In this document: positions 7,522-15,328 of the stretch, piece by piece
Position numbering within the stretch: position 1 is the first letter of the stretch
Layout of the letters: each line of letters starts with the position of its first letter
Origin: JBBRMY01 sp038230595
GTDB taxonomy: Bacteria; Bacteroidota; Ignavibacteria; Tepidaquicellales; Tepidaquicellaceae
Length of the DNA stretch: 31,372 nt
Assembly: GCA_038230595.1 (NCBI GenBank)
Contig: JBBRMY010000013.1
Coordinates: 1-31,372, forward strand
Reading direction: 5' to 3'
Position numbers and translations under genes: made by a program
The notes under the pieces: generated by a model
What the model was told of the DNA's origin: nothing
Databases searched by the model: none
The model's input: only the letters and a program-made list of their open reading frames with translations

Positions 7522-9660
7522 TTATTTTATGAGAAGCATCTTCTTGGTTTCTAAGAAGTCATTTGACGATAGCTGATAATAATAAATTCCCGAAGAAAGT
7601 TTAGATGCATCAAATGTTCTTTCATATACTCCTGCCTGCATTTCCTCGTTAACTAATTCGGCTACCTCTCTGCCAAGGGCATCATAAATTTTCAATTGAA
7701 CAAAGGAATTCGAAGCAATCTCAAATTTTAAACTTGTAACCGGGTTAAATGGATTCGGATAATTCTGATACAGATAATATTTCTCAGGAATAATATCATT
7801 TCCATGAGATATTATTGTAACGGTATTATTGTGCTGCATTAAAAGTCCTTGATCTCCTACTATCCATGCATTGTTTCCATCTGAATTATAATGTACTGCA
7901 TTCATTGTAATTAAAGTTTGCCTTTTTATTCTAACCCATGTATATCCGCCGTCTGTTGTTTGTACTATGTAGCCCTGAGATCCAACTATAACCCCGTTAC
8001 TTTCGTTACCAAAGTCCATTGCATTACCTGAAACCGTATTGTTTATTATCACCCAATTCATACCTGCATTTGTTGTTTTATAAAATTTCCCTCCTGCCGC
8101 ATCTCCACCTCCTGCAAAACCGGTAAGTTCATTTATGAACTTTAATGCATAGAAACCACCGGTAGTTACTGCGTATTGCTGAACCCAGGTTACTGCTCCG
8201 TCTGTTGTTTTAAAGATCTTCTGAGTTACTGCTGCCCATCCGGTTAAGGAATCAATAAAATCAATTTCTTTTGGATCAGATACAGCTTCAATTTGAGTTC
8301 GGCTTACCCAGTTTGATCCGCCATTGGTTGTTCTAATAGTGACTTCATTAGATCCTGCACCATTAGATCCTACTGCATATCCCGTATTTTCATTTACAAA
8401 ATCTAAGTCAAAAAGTTGCCTTGTTGTAGATGTGATTTGTGTGATCCAGTTATTACCCCCATCTGTAGTTTTGATCATAGTTCCGCCGCTGCCGCAGGCA
8501 TAAGCAATATTTTCGTTCACCGCTTTAACTTTGTTCAGATCCTGTGTTACTCCGGAGTTTTGTGAAAAGCTTGTTAATCCACCGTCTGTAGTTTTTCCCA
8601 CAAAGCCTGATGTTCCGCAGATAAATCCAGTATAATTGTTCACAAAAAATACTCCTTTTAATGTACCGTTATATATTCTTCTGCTGCTTTCAAACCATGT
8701 CAAGCCTGCATCTGTTGTTTTTAATATCTTTCCATTTGCCATTCCTATATATGCAATACTGTCATTAACAAATTTTATACTATACATATCATTAGAATAT
8801 GGCATATCAATTGGAATATGAGCCCATGTCTGACCTAAATTAGTAGTTCTTGAAACCTGGTGATTTGTTGCAACGCAGATCCCAACTGACTTTGATGGAT
8901 TGAAATCAAAATAATTATTAAAGTCAGTACCACTTCCATAAACAGAATCCCATGTTACTCCTCCGTTAGTTGTTCTTGCAATTCTTTGTTGATCTCCAAC
9001 AATAATTCCTGTAGTCGAATTTATAAACTGGATATACCTGAAAGGTGACAATAGTCTGAACACAGTGGGTAGAACTGAAAAGGTAGTTCCGCCATCTGTA
9101 CTCTTTAAAATTAAGTTTTGTTCACCGACTGCGAAAAGCGTGGAAGAATTGATCGCATCGACACTCCTGATCTTTTTTGTTGTAACAGAGGCATTTGTTT
9201 GTGAAAACCAGCTTGCACCTCCATTAGTTGTTTTTGAAATAAAGCCCTTATCACCTACCGTCCAGCCGGTTAAAGCATCTATGAAATCCATTCCATTATT
9301 TATCGAATCAATTGCGTTTGGCAGAAAAAACCAGTTAACTCCTCCATTTGTTGTCTTCATAGTCTTTTCTGTCTTATAAGCAGTTATTGCATAACCTGTC
9401 TGTGAATTGACGAAAGACATTTTTTTAAATCCTGTTTCCGGTAAAAAATTCTGAGATGACCAAGTTAATCCGCCGTCATTTGAAATGACCATATCACCAA
9501 CATCAACATAATTCGTACACATAATTATTTTAGAAGGACTAACCACGCAGATATCATTTATATCTTTATCTGCAGGATATGGACTTCTCATTATCCATTG
9601 AGAAAAAGCTGAAGATGAATACAATAATATAATAAAAATTAGATATGAGATTTTCTTCAT
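7522..9660 (-). CDS. Ycf48/Asp-box beta-propeller protein with T9SS type A sorting domain (paralogue 2)
   Basis: The 712-residue product is aligned end to end with the neighbouring 710-residue protein. Both begin with MKKI, a short hydrophobic core and QWIMRSPYP. Both share the Asp-box spacing (MKTTNGGVNW, SKTTNGGASW, IKTTDGGNNW) and end in the same segment, SSGIYYYQLSSNDFLETKKM. The sorting domain spans residues 624-712. The pair is a clear tandem duplication; divergence is greater in the propeller blades than in the last 60 residues, which are nearly identical. Export by type IX secretion is inferred from the C-terminal domain. Confidence 0.85.
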   Translation of the reverse strand: MKKISYLIFIILLYSSSAFSQWIMRSPYPADKDINDICVVSPSKIIMCTNYVDVGDMVISNDGGLTWSSQNFLPETGFKKMSFVNSQTGYAITAYKTEKTMKTTNGGVNWFFLPNAIDSINNGMDFIDALTGWTVGDKGFISKTTNGGASWFSQTNASVTTKKIRSVDAINSSTLFAVGEQNLILKSTDGGTTFSVLPTVFRLLSPFRYIQFINSTTGIIVGDQQRIARTTNGGVTWDSVYGSGTDFNNYFDFNPSKSVGICVATNHQVSRTTNLGQTWAHIPIDMPYSNDMYSIKFVNDSIAYIGMANGKILKTTDAGLTWFESSRRIYNGTLKGVFFVNNYTGFICGTSGFVGKTTDGGLTSFSQNSGVTQDLNKVKAVNENIAYACGSGGTMIKTTDGGNNWITQITSTTRQLFDLDFVNENTGYAVGSNGAGSNEVTIRTTNGGSNWVSRTQIEAVSDPKEIDFIDSLTGWAAVTQKIFKTTDGAVTWVQQYAVTTGGFYALKFINELTGFAGGGDAAGGKFYKTTNAGMNWVIINNTVSGNAMDFGNESNGVIVGSQGYIVQTTDGGYTWVRIKRQTLITMNAVHYNSDGNNAWIVGDQGLLMQHNNTVTIISHGNDIIPEKYYLYQNYPNPFNPVTSLKFEIASNSFVQLKIYDALGREVAELVNEEMQAGVYERTFDASKLSSGIYYYQLSSNDFLETKKMLLIK

Positions 9661-9762
9661 AGAGGTGAGTTTTATAAATGTAGGAATAAAATAAAGAAAA
9701 GTATAGGGGTAATTAGGAAAGAAAAGTTGATTTTACCTATGATTCACGGACAGTTTGAAATC

Positions 9763-10164
9763 TTAAATTTTTTTCTTCTGGCTTAGTTCCATAAGTACAC
9801 CGGCGGTGGATTTCGGGTGTAAAAACGCTATCAGCATATCATCAGCTCCTGTCCTTGGTTCTTCATCTACAAGCTTCACCCCACCATTCTTCATTTCAAG
9901 TAGCGACTTAATAATGTCATGTACTTCAAATGAACAGTGATGAATGCCTTCACCTTTTTTTTCTATGAACTTTGTTATTGGAGAATCTGAGGCAGTTCCT
10001 TCAAGCAGCTCTATATCACAATTTTCAAGGTGCAGCTTTCGGACATTTACTTTTTGCTCTTCTACATATTCTGTTTCGGAAGCTTTTACACCAAAGATCT
10101 TTTCAAATACAGGAACCGAATCTTTTAATGAACGGACGGCAATCCCTAAATGTTCTAATTTCAT
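9763..10164 (-). CDS. mce: Methylmalonyl-CoA epimerase
   Basis: The 133-residue single-domain VOC (glyoxalase-fold) protein matches the family's usual length (about 130-150). Expected metal-ligand positions are visible: His5 in EHLGIAV, Gln37 in the EEQKV segment, His75/His76 in GIHHCSFEV, and Glu126 near the C-terminus in VLMEL. The enzyme interconverts (S)- and (R)-methylmalonyl-CoA in propionate and odd-chain/branched metabolism, upstream of the B12-dependent mutase, in the cytoplasm. No mutase gene lies in the window. It is transcribed with the manC operon's strand but separated from it by 150 bp. A different VOC enzyme is unlikely given the DSPITKFIEKKGEGIHH segment typical of this family. 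Confidence 0.88.
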   Translation of the reverse strand: MKLEHLGIAVRSLKDSVPVFEKIFGVKASETEYVEEQKVNVRKLHLENCDIELLEGTASDSPITKFIEKKGEGIHHCSFEVHDIIKSLLEMKNGGVKLVDEEPRTGADDMLIAFLHPKSTAGVLMELSQKKKI

Positions 10165-10314
10165 ATGACGATAATTTATAGAATGCTAACGAATTGCAAA
10201 TATTAGCGTTATGCTTCGGAAAAAATAATGCATCAGGTCACTACGAGTTTTACAATCTCTTCAGGCGGATGTTAATGGACAAGAAACACCAACATTGACA
10301 AGTAGAATTTATTC
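10165..10314. other. Intergenic spacer with repeat relic
   Basis: No ORF is seen in this 150-base gap. The minus strand within 10280-10294 reads GTTGGTGTTT, the same word that starts the hairpin at 528, and is flanked by GC-richer, gene-free sequence (CATTAACATCCGCC on the minus strand). It is probably a decayed extragenic repeat. Confidence 0.3.
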
Positions 10315-11412
10315 TTACAAATACTGATCCAGATTATTTTTCTTCAGGTGATCAACAATTTCTTTTACCTTCTGAGATTCGCCGCGTTTGCAGATAAGAA
10401 GTCCGTGCTCTGTATCAACAACTAAAAGATCTTCAACACCTATCAAAGCTGTGAACTTTCCTTCAGAGATGACCATGTTGTTTTTTGAGTCAATAGATTT
10501 TGTCGGTCCCTTAGTTACATTACCGCCGCCATTCTTTTCGGAAATATTAAATACTTCATCCCATGCACCGACATCATTCCATCCAAAATCACTTTTTATA
10601 GTGTGCACGTTCGTTGATTTTTCCATCACCCCGTAATCGATCGATACGCTTTTTATTTTGTGATAAACTTCATTCAAAACTTTATCAAAGTGCTTTGACA
10701 TCATTTTTTCTTCAAGCATCTCAAGCGATTCATACAGGTCGGGCATATTCATTTTCATTTCTTCCATCATAGTATCAAGTCGGAATATGAACATTCCGCT
10801 GTTCCACAAAAAATCTCCGCTTTCTATAAATTTCTTTGCCATTTCAAGATCGGGCTTTTCTGCAAATGTTTTTACTTTATAGATCCTCTCGGTGATCTTT
10901 TTATCTTCATCAACTTCCTGAAATTTATCCTGGTCAAACTGAATATATCCATAACCTGTTTCAGGTCCGGTTGGATTAATACCGAGTGTAACTATTCCGC
11001 CATTCTCTTTTACAAAGTTCAATCCGTTCTTTATTACTCTGTGAAATTCCTGCTCATCTTTAATAAGATGATCTGAGGCGAGTACAAGTATATTTGCTTT
11101 TTCATCGAACTGCTTTATAAAAAGTCCGGCGAGCCCTATACACGGAGCAGTATTTCTTCCGACGGGTTCTGTTATAATATTATTTTCAGGTAATTGCGGG
11201 AGCTGCTTTCTTACCTCGTTCCTGTGAAGTGCGTTCGTTACAACAAATATTCTTTCGCTTTTAAATACATCCTGAATTCTTCTAAATGTTGCCTGAAGCA
11301 TTGTATCAGTATCGTGAGAGATCTTTAAAAACTGCTTCGGTAGTTTTACTGTACCTTTAGGCCAGAATCTTGTTCCGGAACCTCCTGCCATTATTACGGC
11401 GTAATTACTCAT
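10315..11412 (-). CDS. manC: Mannose-1-phosphate guanylyltransferase
   Basis: The 365-residue nucleotidyltransferase has the signature AGGSGTRFWP (9-18) followed by PKQFLK (25-30), which binds GTP and metal. FAEKPD supplies the conserved catalytic-core lysine, and WNSGMFIF and GWNDVGAWDE are also diagnostic. It makes GDP-mannose from mannose-1-phosphate and GTP for surface polysaccharide, O-antigen or glycan synthesis. The length fits the short form without a fused phosphomannose isomerase (cupin) domain. It is the last gene of an alr/unknown/manC operon: the preceding gene ends TAA TAA with ATG directly after (3 bp gap). Function is confident from motifs; the fate of the sugar is not shown here. 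Confidence 0.9.
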   Translation of the reverse strand: MSNYAVIMAGGSGTRFWPKGTVKLPKQFLKISHDTDTMLQATFRRIQDVFKSERIFVVTNALHRNEVRKQLPQLPENNIITEPVGRNTAPCIGLAGLFIKQFDEKANILVLASDHLIKDEQEFHRVIKNGLNFVKENGGIVTLGINPTGPETGYGYIQFDQDKFQEVDEDKKITERIYKVKTFAEKPDLEMAKKFIESGDFLWNSGMFIFRLDTMMEEMKMNMPDLYESLEMLEEKMMSKHFDKVLNEVYHKIKSVSIDYGVMEKSTNVHTIKSDFGWNDVGAWDEVFNISEKNGGGNVTKGPTKSIDSKNNMVISEGKFTALIGVEDLLVVDTEHGLLICKRGESQKVKEIVDHLKKNNLDQYL

Positions 11413-11415
11413 TTA

Positions 11416-13647
11416 TTATTGTTTTTCCTTATTTTCTTTTTTCAGGTTCTCTTTTGAGATCTTATCCTGTTCAGTAAATATTTTTACCGGATCATTTAAA
11501 TATGAAATAAATACATCTATATCTTCAGCAGGTTTATCAAGAACAAGCAGCTTTAAATTATAGGTAATATACTGAAAAATATCTTTCATTTCTTCGCTCG
11601 AAGGATCTATCCTGTAATTCTGAATATATTTTATCAGAATGTATCCTCCCTCTGAAAGCTTTGCCAGCCTTTCAAGATTTATTGCTTTTGCATTCTGAAC
11701 AAGTTCCTTAAAGTTATTAAGGTTCTCTCCAAGCAATCTAAGCCTGTCATATAAAATAAATTCAGAGTTTACTTCATTTATAGAATTGAAGATCTTTTCT
11801 GTATCAAGGATCTTTTTGCGTATCTTAAAAATTATCTCTCTCTGAAAGTGATCAGGATATTTATTATGAATGCTGCTCTCAATTATCTCCTCTTCCTTTT
11901 TCTTCTGTTCGCATTCAACTTTTTTCTTATTCTCAATTATAAGAGCTTTTCTTATTTTATCAAGGTCCTTCATCTGTTTATCATATCCGGAAATATTATC
12001 CTCTTTTAAAAGACTTATAACCAGCTCAAGACCTTTTTCAAACAGCTGAAGGGTGTCTTCGGAAATATCATACTTGCCATCAGATATTTTTTCAAATGAG
12101 TATCGGAAGGTCTGATATATGTTCGTTATAACTTCGAAGGAAAGTTCTTTGGATTGCTGCTCAAGTAGATAAGATTTTCCTATTATATCCTTAATTTTGT
12201 TATCGCGCTGCGCATAATCCTTATTCAGCTTTTTTGCATACTGCATCATAATTTCGAAATCATTCTTTAGCTCTGCATTGATCCTCATTACTGCCCGCTC
12301 ATATTCCATGAACTCATTATTTGCCTCTTCCGGCTCCTGCTCTCTTTCAATAAAAGCCTCTTCTGAAGTGTTTTCAGCTCTTGCAAGTTCTCTTTCAATA
12401 GGAATATCGAAATCAAGAGATTGCTGAGGCTCCATTGGTTCTTCATTAGTTATACCACCTGGTCCTTCTGCAGCGATTTCCTCTTTAATACTTTCCTGAG
12501 AATTTACATTTAGATCATCTTCTGAATTTTCCTGTGAATTTTCTGAGATCGATGCTGATTCAGTTTCGTTATCAGATCCTTTTAGTTCTATATTATCATT
12601 ATCAGGTGTTTTTTCTTCGAATATCTCATCAATACTTTTTGGAAGCTCTGTTAGAACATTGGGGTCTGATTCTGTAATATCTTCTGATGAGTTTGCTTCA
12701 GCGCTTTCATCGGAATTTTTATTTACTTCTAAATTATCTTTTTCGCTGCCTAAGTCAGAAGCGGTTATGGTTTCTTTTGGAATCTCGAATGCAGATTCAT
12801 CCGGGGTTTCCTCTTTTGGAAATTCATCTTTATTAGTTGCTGTACCCGTATTTTCATGAATATCTGTTTCGTCCTCAGATGTAGTAATTTCTTCTGAGTG
12901 CTTGTCAGTGCTCTTGTCGTTTGGAGATGTTATAGAATTATGCTCGTTGATATATTCTTCTACCAGATCCTCTGCAGAGACTTCTTCATGATGCTCAATA
13001 AATGAATGCTCAATGATACCCTGAGCTACTGAAGATGGTAGCTCAAAAACCATATCTATCTCACCCGGATTCGGATTTCTTTCAATATCTAAAAGTTCAA
13101 GATTAATTGGCTGCGGCTCATCGTCATCATCATCTTCTTTTATTAATTCGATCTCAATATCTCCTTCTTCCTCGTCTTCTTTTGCTTCCATATCCCTGTA
13201 AAATTCCTTGATCGTTTCGTCAGTCTTATCTTCGTCTGAGTCATCGTCCTGCTTATTATCAACTATATATAATTTTTCCCTGATAGGTCTTGGCTTTTTT
13301 TCGATGATCTCAGCAACTTCAACATCTTCCTCCTGCATTTCAACACCAAGATAAGCAAGGATCTCTTTTTCTAATTGATCGCTGTCAGCATCCAGATTTC
13401 CATATACGTTACCTGTATTAATTACTTTATCGTCGATCTTTTTTGAAACATATAAAAGATATTTGCCAAAGCTTTCAAGTTTTTTCACCTGCATTAAAAG
13501 ATAGAGCTGGCTGAAAAGATCATCACTGCCAAGCATTACATTAAAAACTCCTGAAAATTTTTCAATGTCTTCAGCCTTGATGCTTTGCTTATAAAGCTTT
13601 CTCTTTGTTACATTAAATACCTGACTAAAATAATCTTTTTTGTTCAT
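11416..13647 (-). CDS. Acidic, largely disordered protein with helical ends, function unknown
   Basis: I do not recognise a family for this 743-residue protein. Residues 1-105 look like a compact helical domain (LFSQLYLLMQVKKLESFGKY). Residues about 106-445 are extremely acidic and low in complexity, with runs such as EDDDDDEP and many Ser/Glu/Asn, and so probably disordered. Residues about 446-743 return to long amphipathic helices with alternating Lys/Glu, likely coiled-coil. There is no signal peptide, no membrane segment and a single obvious Cys. Its ATG abuts the alr stop (TAG then ATG) and its own stop lies 3 bp before manC, so it is translationally coupled to both. A cytoplasmic scaffold linked to envelope precursor supply is only a guess. 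Confidence 0.8.
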   Translation of the reverse strand: MNKKDYFSQVFNVTKRKLYKQSIKAEDIEKFSGVFNVMLGSDDLFSQLYLLMQVKKLESFGKYLLYVSKKIDDKVINTGNVYGNLDADSDQLEKEILAYLGVEMQEEDVEVAEIIEKKPRPIREKLYIVDNKQDDDSDEDKTDETIKEFYRDMEAKEDEEEGDIEIELIKEDDDDDEPQPINLELLDIERNPNPGEIDMVFELPSSVAQGIIEHSFIEHHEEVSAEDLVEEYINEHNSITSPNDKSTDKHSEEITTSEDETDIHENTGTATNKDEFPKEETPDESAFEIPKETITASDLGSEKDNLEVNKNSDESAEANSSEDITESDPNVLTELPKSIDEIFEEKTPDNDNIELKGSDNETESASISENSQENSEDDLNVNSQESIKEEIAAEGPGGITNEEPMEPQQSLDFDIPIERELARAENTSEEAFIEREQEPEEANNEFMEYERAVMRINAELKNDFEIMMQYAKKLNKDYAQRDNKIKDIIGKSYLLEQQSKELSFEVITNIYQTFRYSFEKISDGKYDISEDTLQLFEKGLELVISLLKEDNISGYDKQMKDLDKIRKALIIENKKKVECEQKKKEEEIIESSIHNKYPDHFQREIIFKIRKKILDTEKIFNSINEVNSEFILYDRLRLLGENLNNFKELVQNAKAINLERLAKLSEGGYILIKYIQNYRIDPSSEEMKDIFQYITYNLKLLVLDKPAEDIDVFISYLNDPVKIFTEQDKISKENLKKENKEKQ

Positions 13648-14847
13648 CTATTTTATGTACACTCTTTTAACTCTTGAAGTGATCATTGATGTGATCTCAT
13701 ATGGAATAGTATTCAATGCTTCGCTTTTTGAATAAACCGGAAATCCTTTTCCGAAAATAATCACATCTGCGCCTGCTTTTATATTGGTTTTTGGACCAAG
13801 ATCTGCCATTATCCAGTCCATGCAAACAGTTCCTCTTACATCATATAACTTCTTATTTATCATAATTTTAGAATTGTTGGTAAGTCCTCTCGGGTAACCG
13901 TCCCCATAGCCTAAAGGTATTGATCCAACATAACGGTCGGTCTTAAAGAAATATTTCCTTCCATAAGAAACGCTTTCATTTTTTTTAACTTTTTTAACAA
14001 AATCAATTTTAGATTTTAATGTCATGACAGGTGTGAGACCAATTTCTTTTTTAACTTTTCTTCTGTCCGGATAATAACCATACAAAGTTATTCCGGGCCT
14101 TATCATATTAAAAAAATCATCACCACTATTCAAAAAGCCGCCGGAGTTTTCTATATGTCTTATATTTATTTTTTGAATTCCTGACTCAACTTCTCTTATC
14201 AGAGCTTTAAGGTCTTCTTTTTGCTTTTTAGAAAATGAGCTGCCTGATTCTTCGCTCATTGCAAAGTGAGAATAAATTCCGTTTAGTTCAAGGTTTTTCA
14301 GATTCGATATTTTTTGTATCAGTTCATATGCATCGTTCGTCCGTACTCCGATCCTGTTCATTCCGGTATCAACCTGGATCTGTACCTTAACTTTAGTATT
14401 TAAATTCTTAGCGATTTTATTTAGAATAACAGCACGCTCAAGATCAATTAAAGTTACTTCGATATCATTGCTTACAACATTCTCCAGAAAAGCCTTGCTC
14501 TTAAAATTACCTGCCGGCGGAAGCGCCCCCATGCAAAGTATTTTAGGCCGTAATTTTTTCTTCAGAAGTCCGTACCTTATTTGCAAAGATTCATTCAGAT
14601 CTGCTGTTCCGAGATAATCAGTTCCGTGACGCGTAAGCGCCTCAGAGCATTCGAGCATTCCATGACCGTATGCATTTGCTTTTACAATTGAGCAGATACT
14701 TATCTTTTGAGATCTGTTTGAGGAATTTTTATTCCGGTAGCGTTTCGATGCGTGCTTTTTTATAAGATCGTAGTTTTTTAAAAGATCGGTAAGATTTATT
14801 TCTGCAAATGTTTCTAAATATTCAGGAAATTCTTTAGCAATCAGCAT
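13648..14847 (-). CDS. alr: Alanine racemase
   Basis: This 399-residue PLP enzyme converts L-alanine to D-alanine for peptidoglycan. The PLP lysine is Lys56 in VKANAYGHG. The second catalytic base is Tyr295 in VSYGRKY. The substrate and cofactor residues appear in VDTGMNRIG (159-167), PLGYGDGYPRG (311-321) and GTVCMDW (339-345). The N-terminal TIM-barrel and C-terminal beta domains are both complete. There is a slightly extended, Lys/Arg/Ser-rich insertion at residues 34-48, just before the PLP strand. It is the first gene of the operon with the acidic protein and manC, and is divergent from dnaA. The single-domain form lacks the MurF fusion found in some Bacteroidota. Confidence 0.93.
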   Translation of the reverse strand: MLIAKEFPEYLETFAEINLTDLLKNYDLIKKHASKRYRNKNSSNRSQKISICSIVKANAYGHGMLECSEALTRHGTDYLGTADLNESLQIRYGLLKKKLRPKILCMGALPPAGNFKSKAFLENVVSNDIEVTLIDLERAVILNKIAKNLNTKVKVQIQVDTGMNRIGVRTNDAYELIQKISNLKNLELNGIYSHFAMSEESGSSFSKKQKEDLKALIREVESGIQKINIRHIENSGGFLNSGDDFFNMIRPGITLYGYYPDRRKVKKEIGLTPVMTLKSKIDFVKKVKKNESVSYGRKYFFKTDRYVGSIPLGYGDGYPRGLTNNSKIMINKKLYDVRGTVCMDWIMADLGPKTNIKAGADVIIFGKGFPVYSKSEALNTIPYEITSMITSRVKRVYIK

Positions 14848-15328
14848 TTTATAAATTACTTATTCTATTTTATAAAATATATTTATTAATTTTTATTTTC
14901 TTAACTGATTTTATTTTTTGAACTGCAGCATCAAAATAAAAAAGAGACAGAAAAAAATATTCTTTAACTTATAATTTTTAATAGCGTTTACAGTTCTGTA
15001 ATTATTTTTTCTTGACACTTATTCACGTATTAAGTAATATTATTCAGTGCTTTTTTACACAGCATTTTTTGTTTAAATATTGTTAATAACTTTTTCACAG
15101 CGGCATATTATTGAGTATTTAATGTTACCGCAATATCATTGTTAACAATCAATGTCAGTAACTTTTGAACCGATTTTTATCTTACTTATCTATATAACAC
15201 TTACGCCGGATCCCTATTGTTAGAAACATATTAAAAACTTCCATCTAAAACGCCTTAAGCTGCACTTACGCTTAAAGTAAAATATTAAAGCCGTTCCATT
15301 TGTTAATAATTTTTAATTTGCTTTTTTA
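14848..15328. other. alr-dnaA intergenic region with DnaA-box-like sites, candidate origin part
   Basis: No ORF is seen in 481 AT-rich bases between divergent alr and dnaA. Sites fitting the box consensus TTWTNCACA occur at 15053-15061 (TTTTACACA) and 15091-15099 (TTTTTCACA), and a one-mismatch site TTATTCACG is at 15019-15027. All are on the plus strand and spaced 34 and 38 bases apart. Other elements are a perfect palindrome ATTGTTAACAAT (15138-15149), TGTCAGTAAC (15153-15162), and TGTTAATAA at 15081 and 15301. It may serve dnaA autoregulation, replication initiation or both; this is inferred from the boxes and position. Confidence 0.5.
15012..15040 (+). promoter_or_regulatory. Candidate dnaA promoter (TTGACA-N17-TAATAT) containing a DnaA-box-like site
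   Basis: TTGACA (15012-15017) and TAATAT (15035-15040) are separated by 17 bases, close to an ideal sigma70-type promoter, about 290 bases upstream of the dnaA ATG. The spacer holds TTATTCACG (15019-15027), one base off the DnaA box, which would allow DnaA to repress its own transcription. Bacteroidota sigma factors often use a different consensus, so activity in this host is uncertain. Confidence 0.4.

Noticed and set aside
9065..9379. Plus-strand open frame of 104 codons inside the second propeller gene
   Set aside because: It lies wholly within a well-supported minus-strand gene, has no family features and reflects the repeat codons read in reverse; the same holds for the other overlapping frames across the window.
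5349..9660. Regularly spaced GC-richer words (CCTCC-x-TCTGTTGTTTT-like on the plus strand) that look like a repeat array
   Set aside because: They are the codons of the Asp-box repeats (TTNGGxxW) of the two propeller genes; spacing is irregular at base level and both frames are open throughout, so this is not a CRISPR or satellite array.
12659..12859. Plus-strand Ser-rich frame inside the acidic protein gene
   Set aside because: It is the antisense of Glu/Asp/Ser-rich codons and has no independent support.
14848..15328. Possible small RNA or tRNA in the alr-dnaA gap
   Set aside because: No cloverleaf, no T-loop sequence and no terminator hairpin were seen; the structure present is explained better by protein-binding sites.
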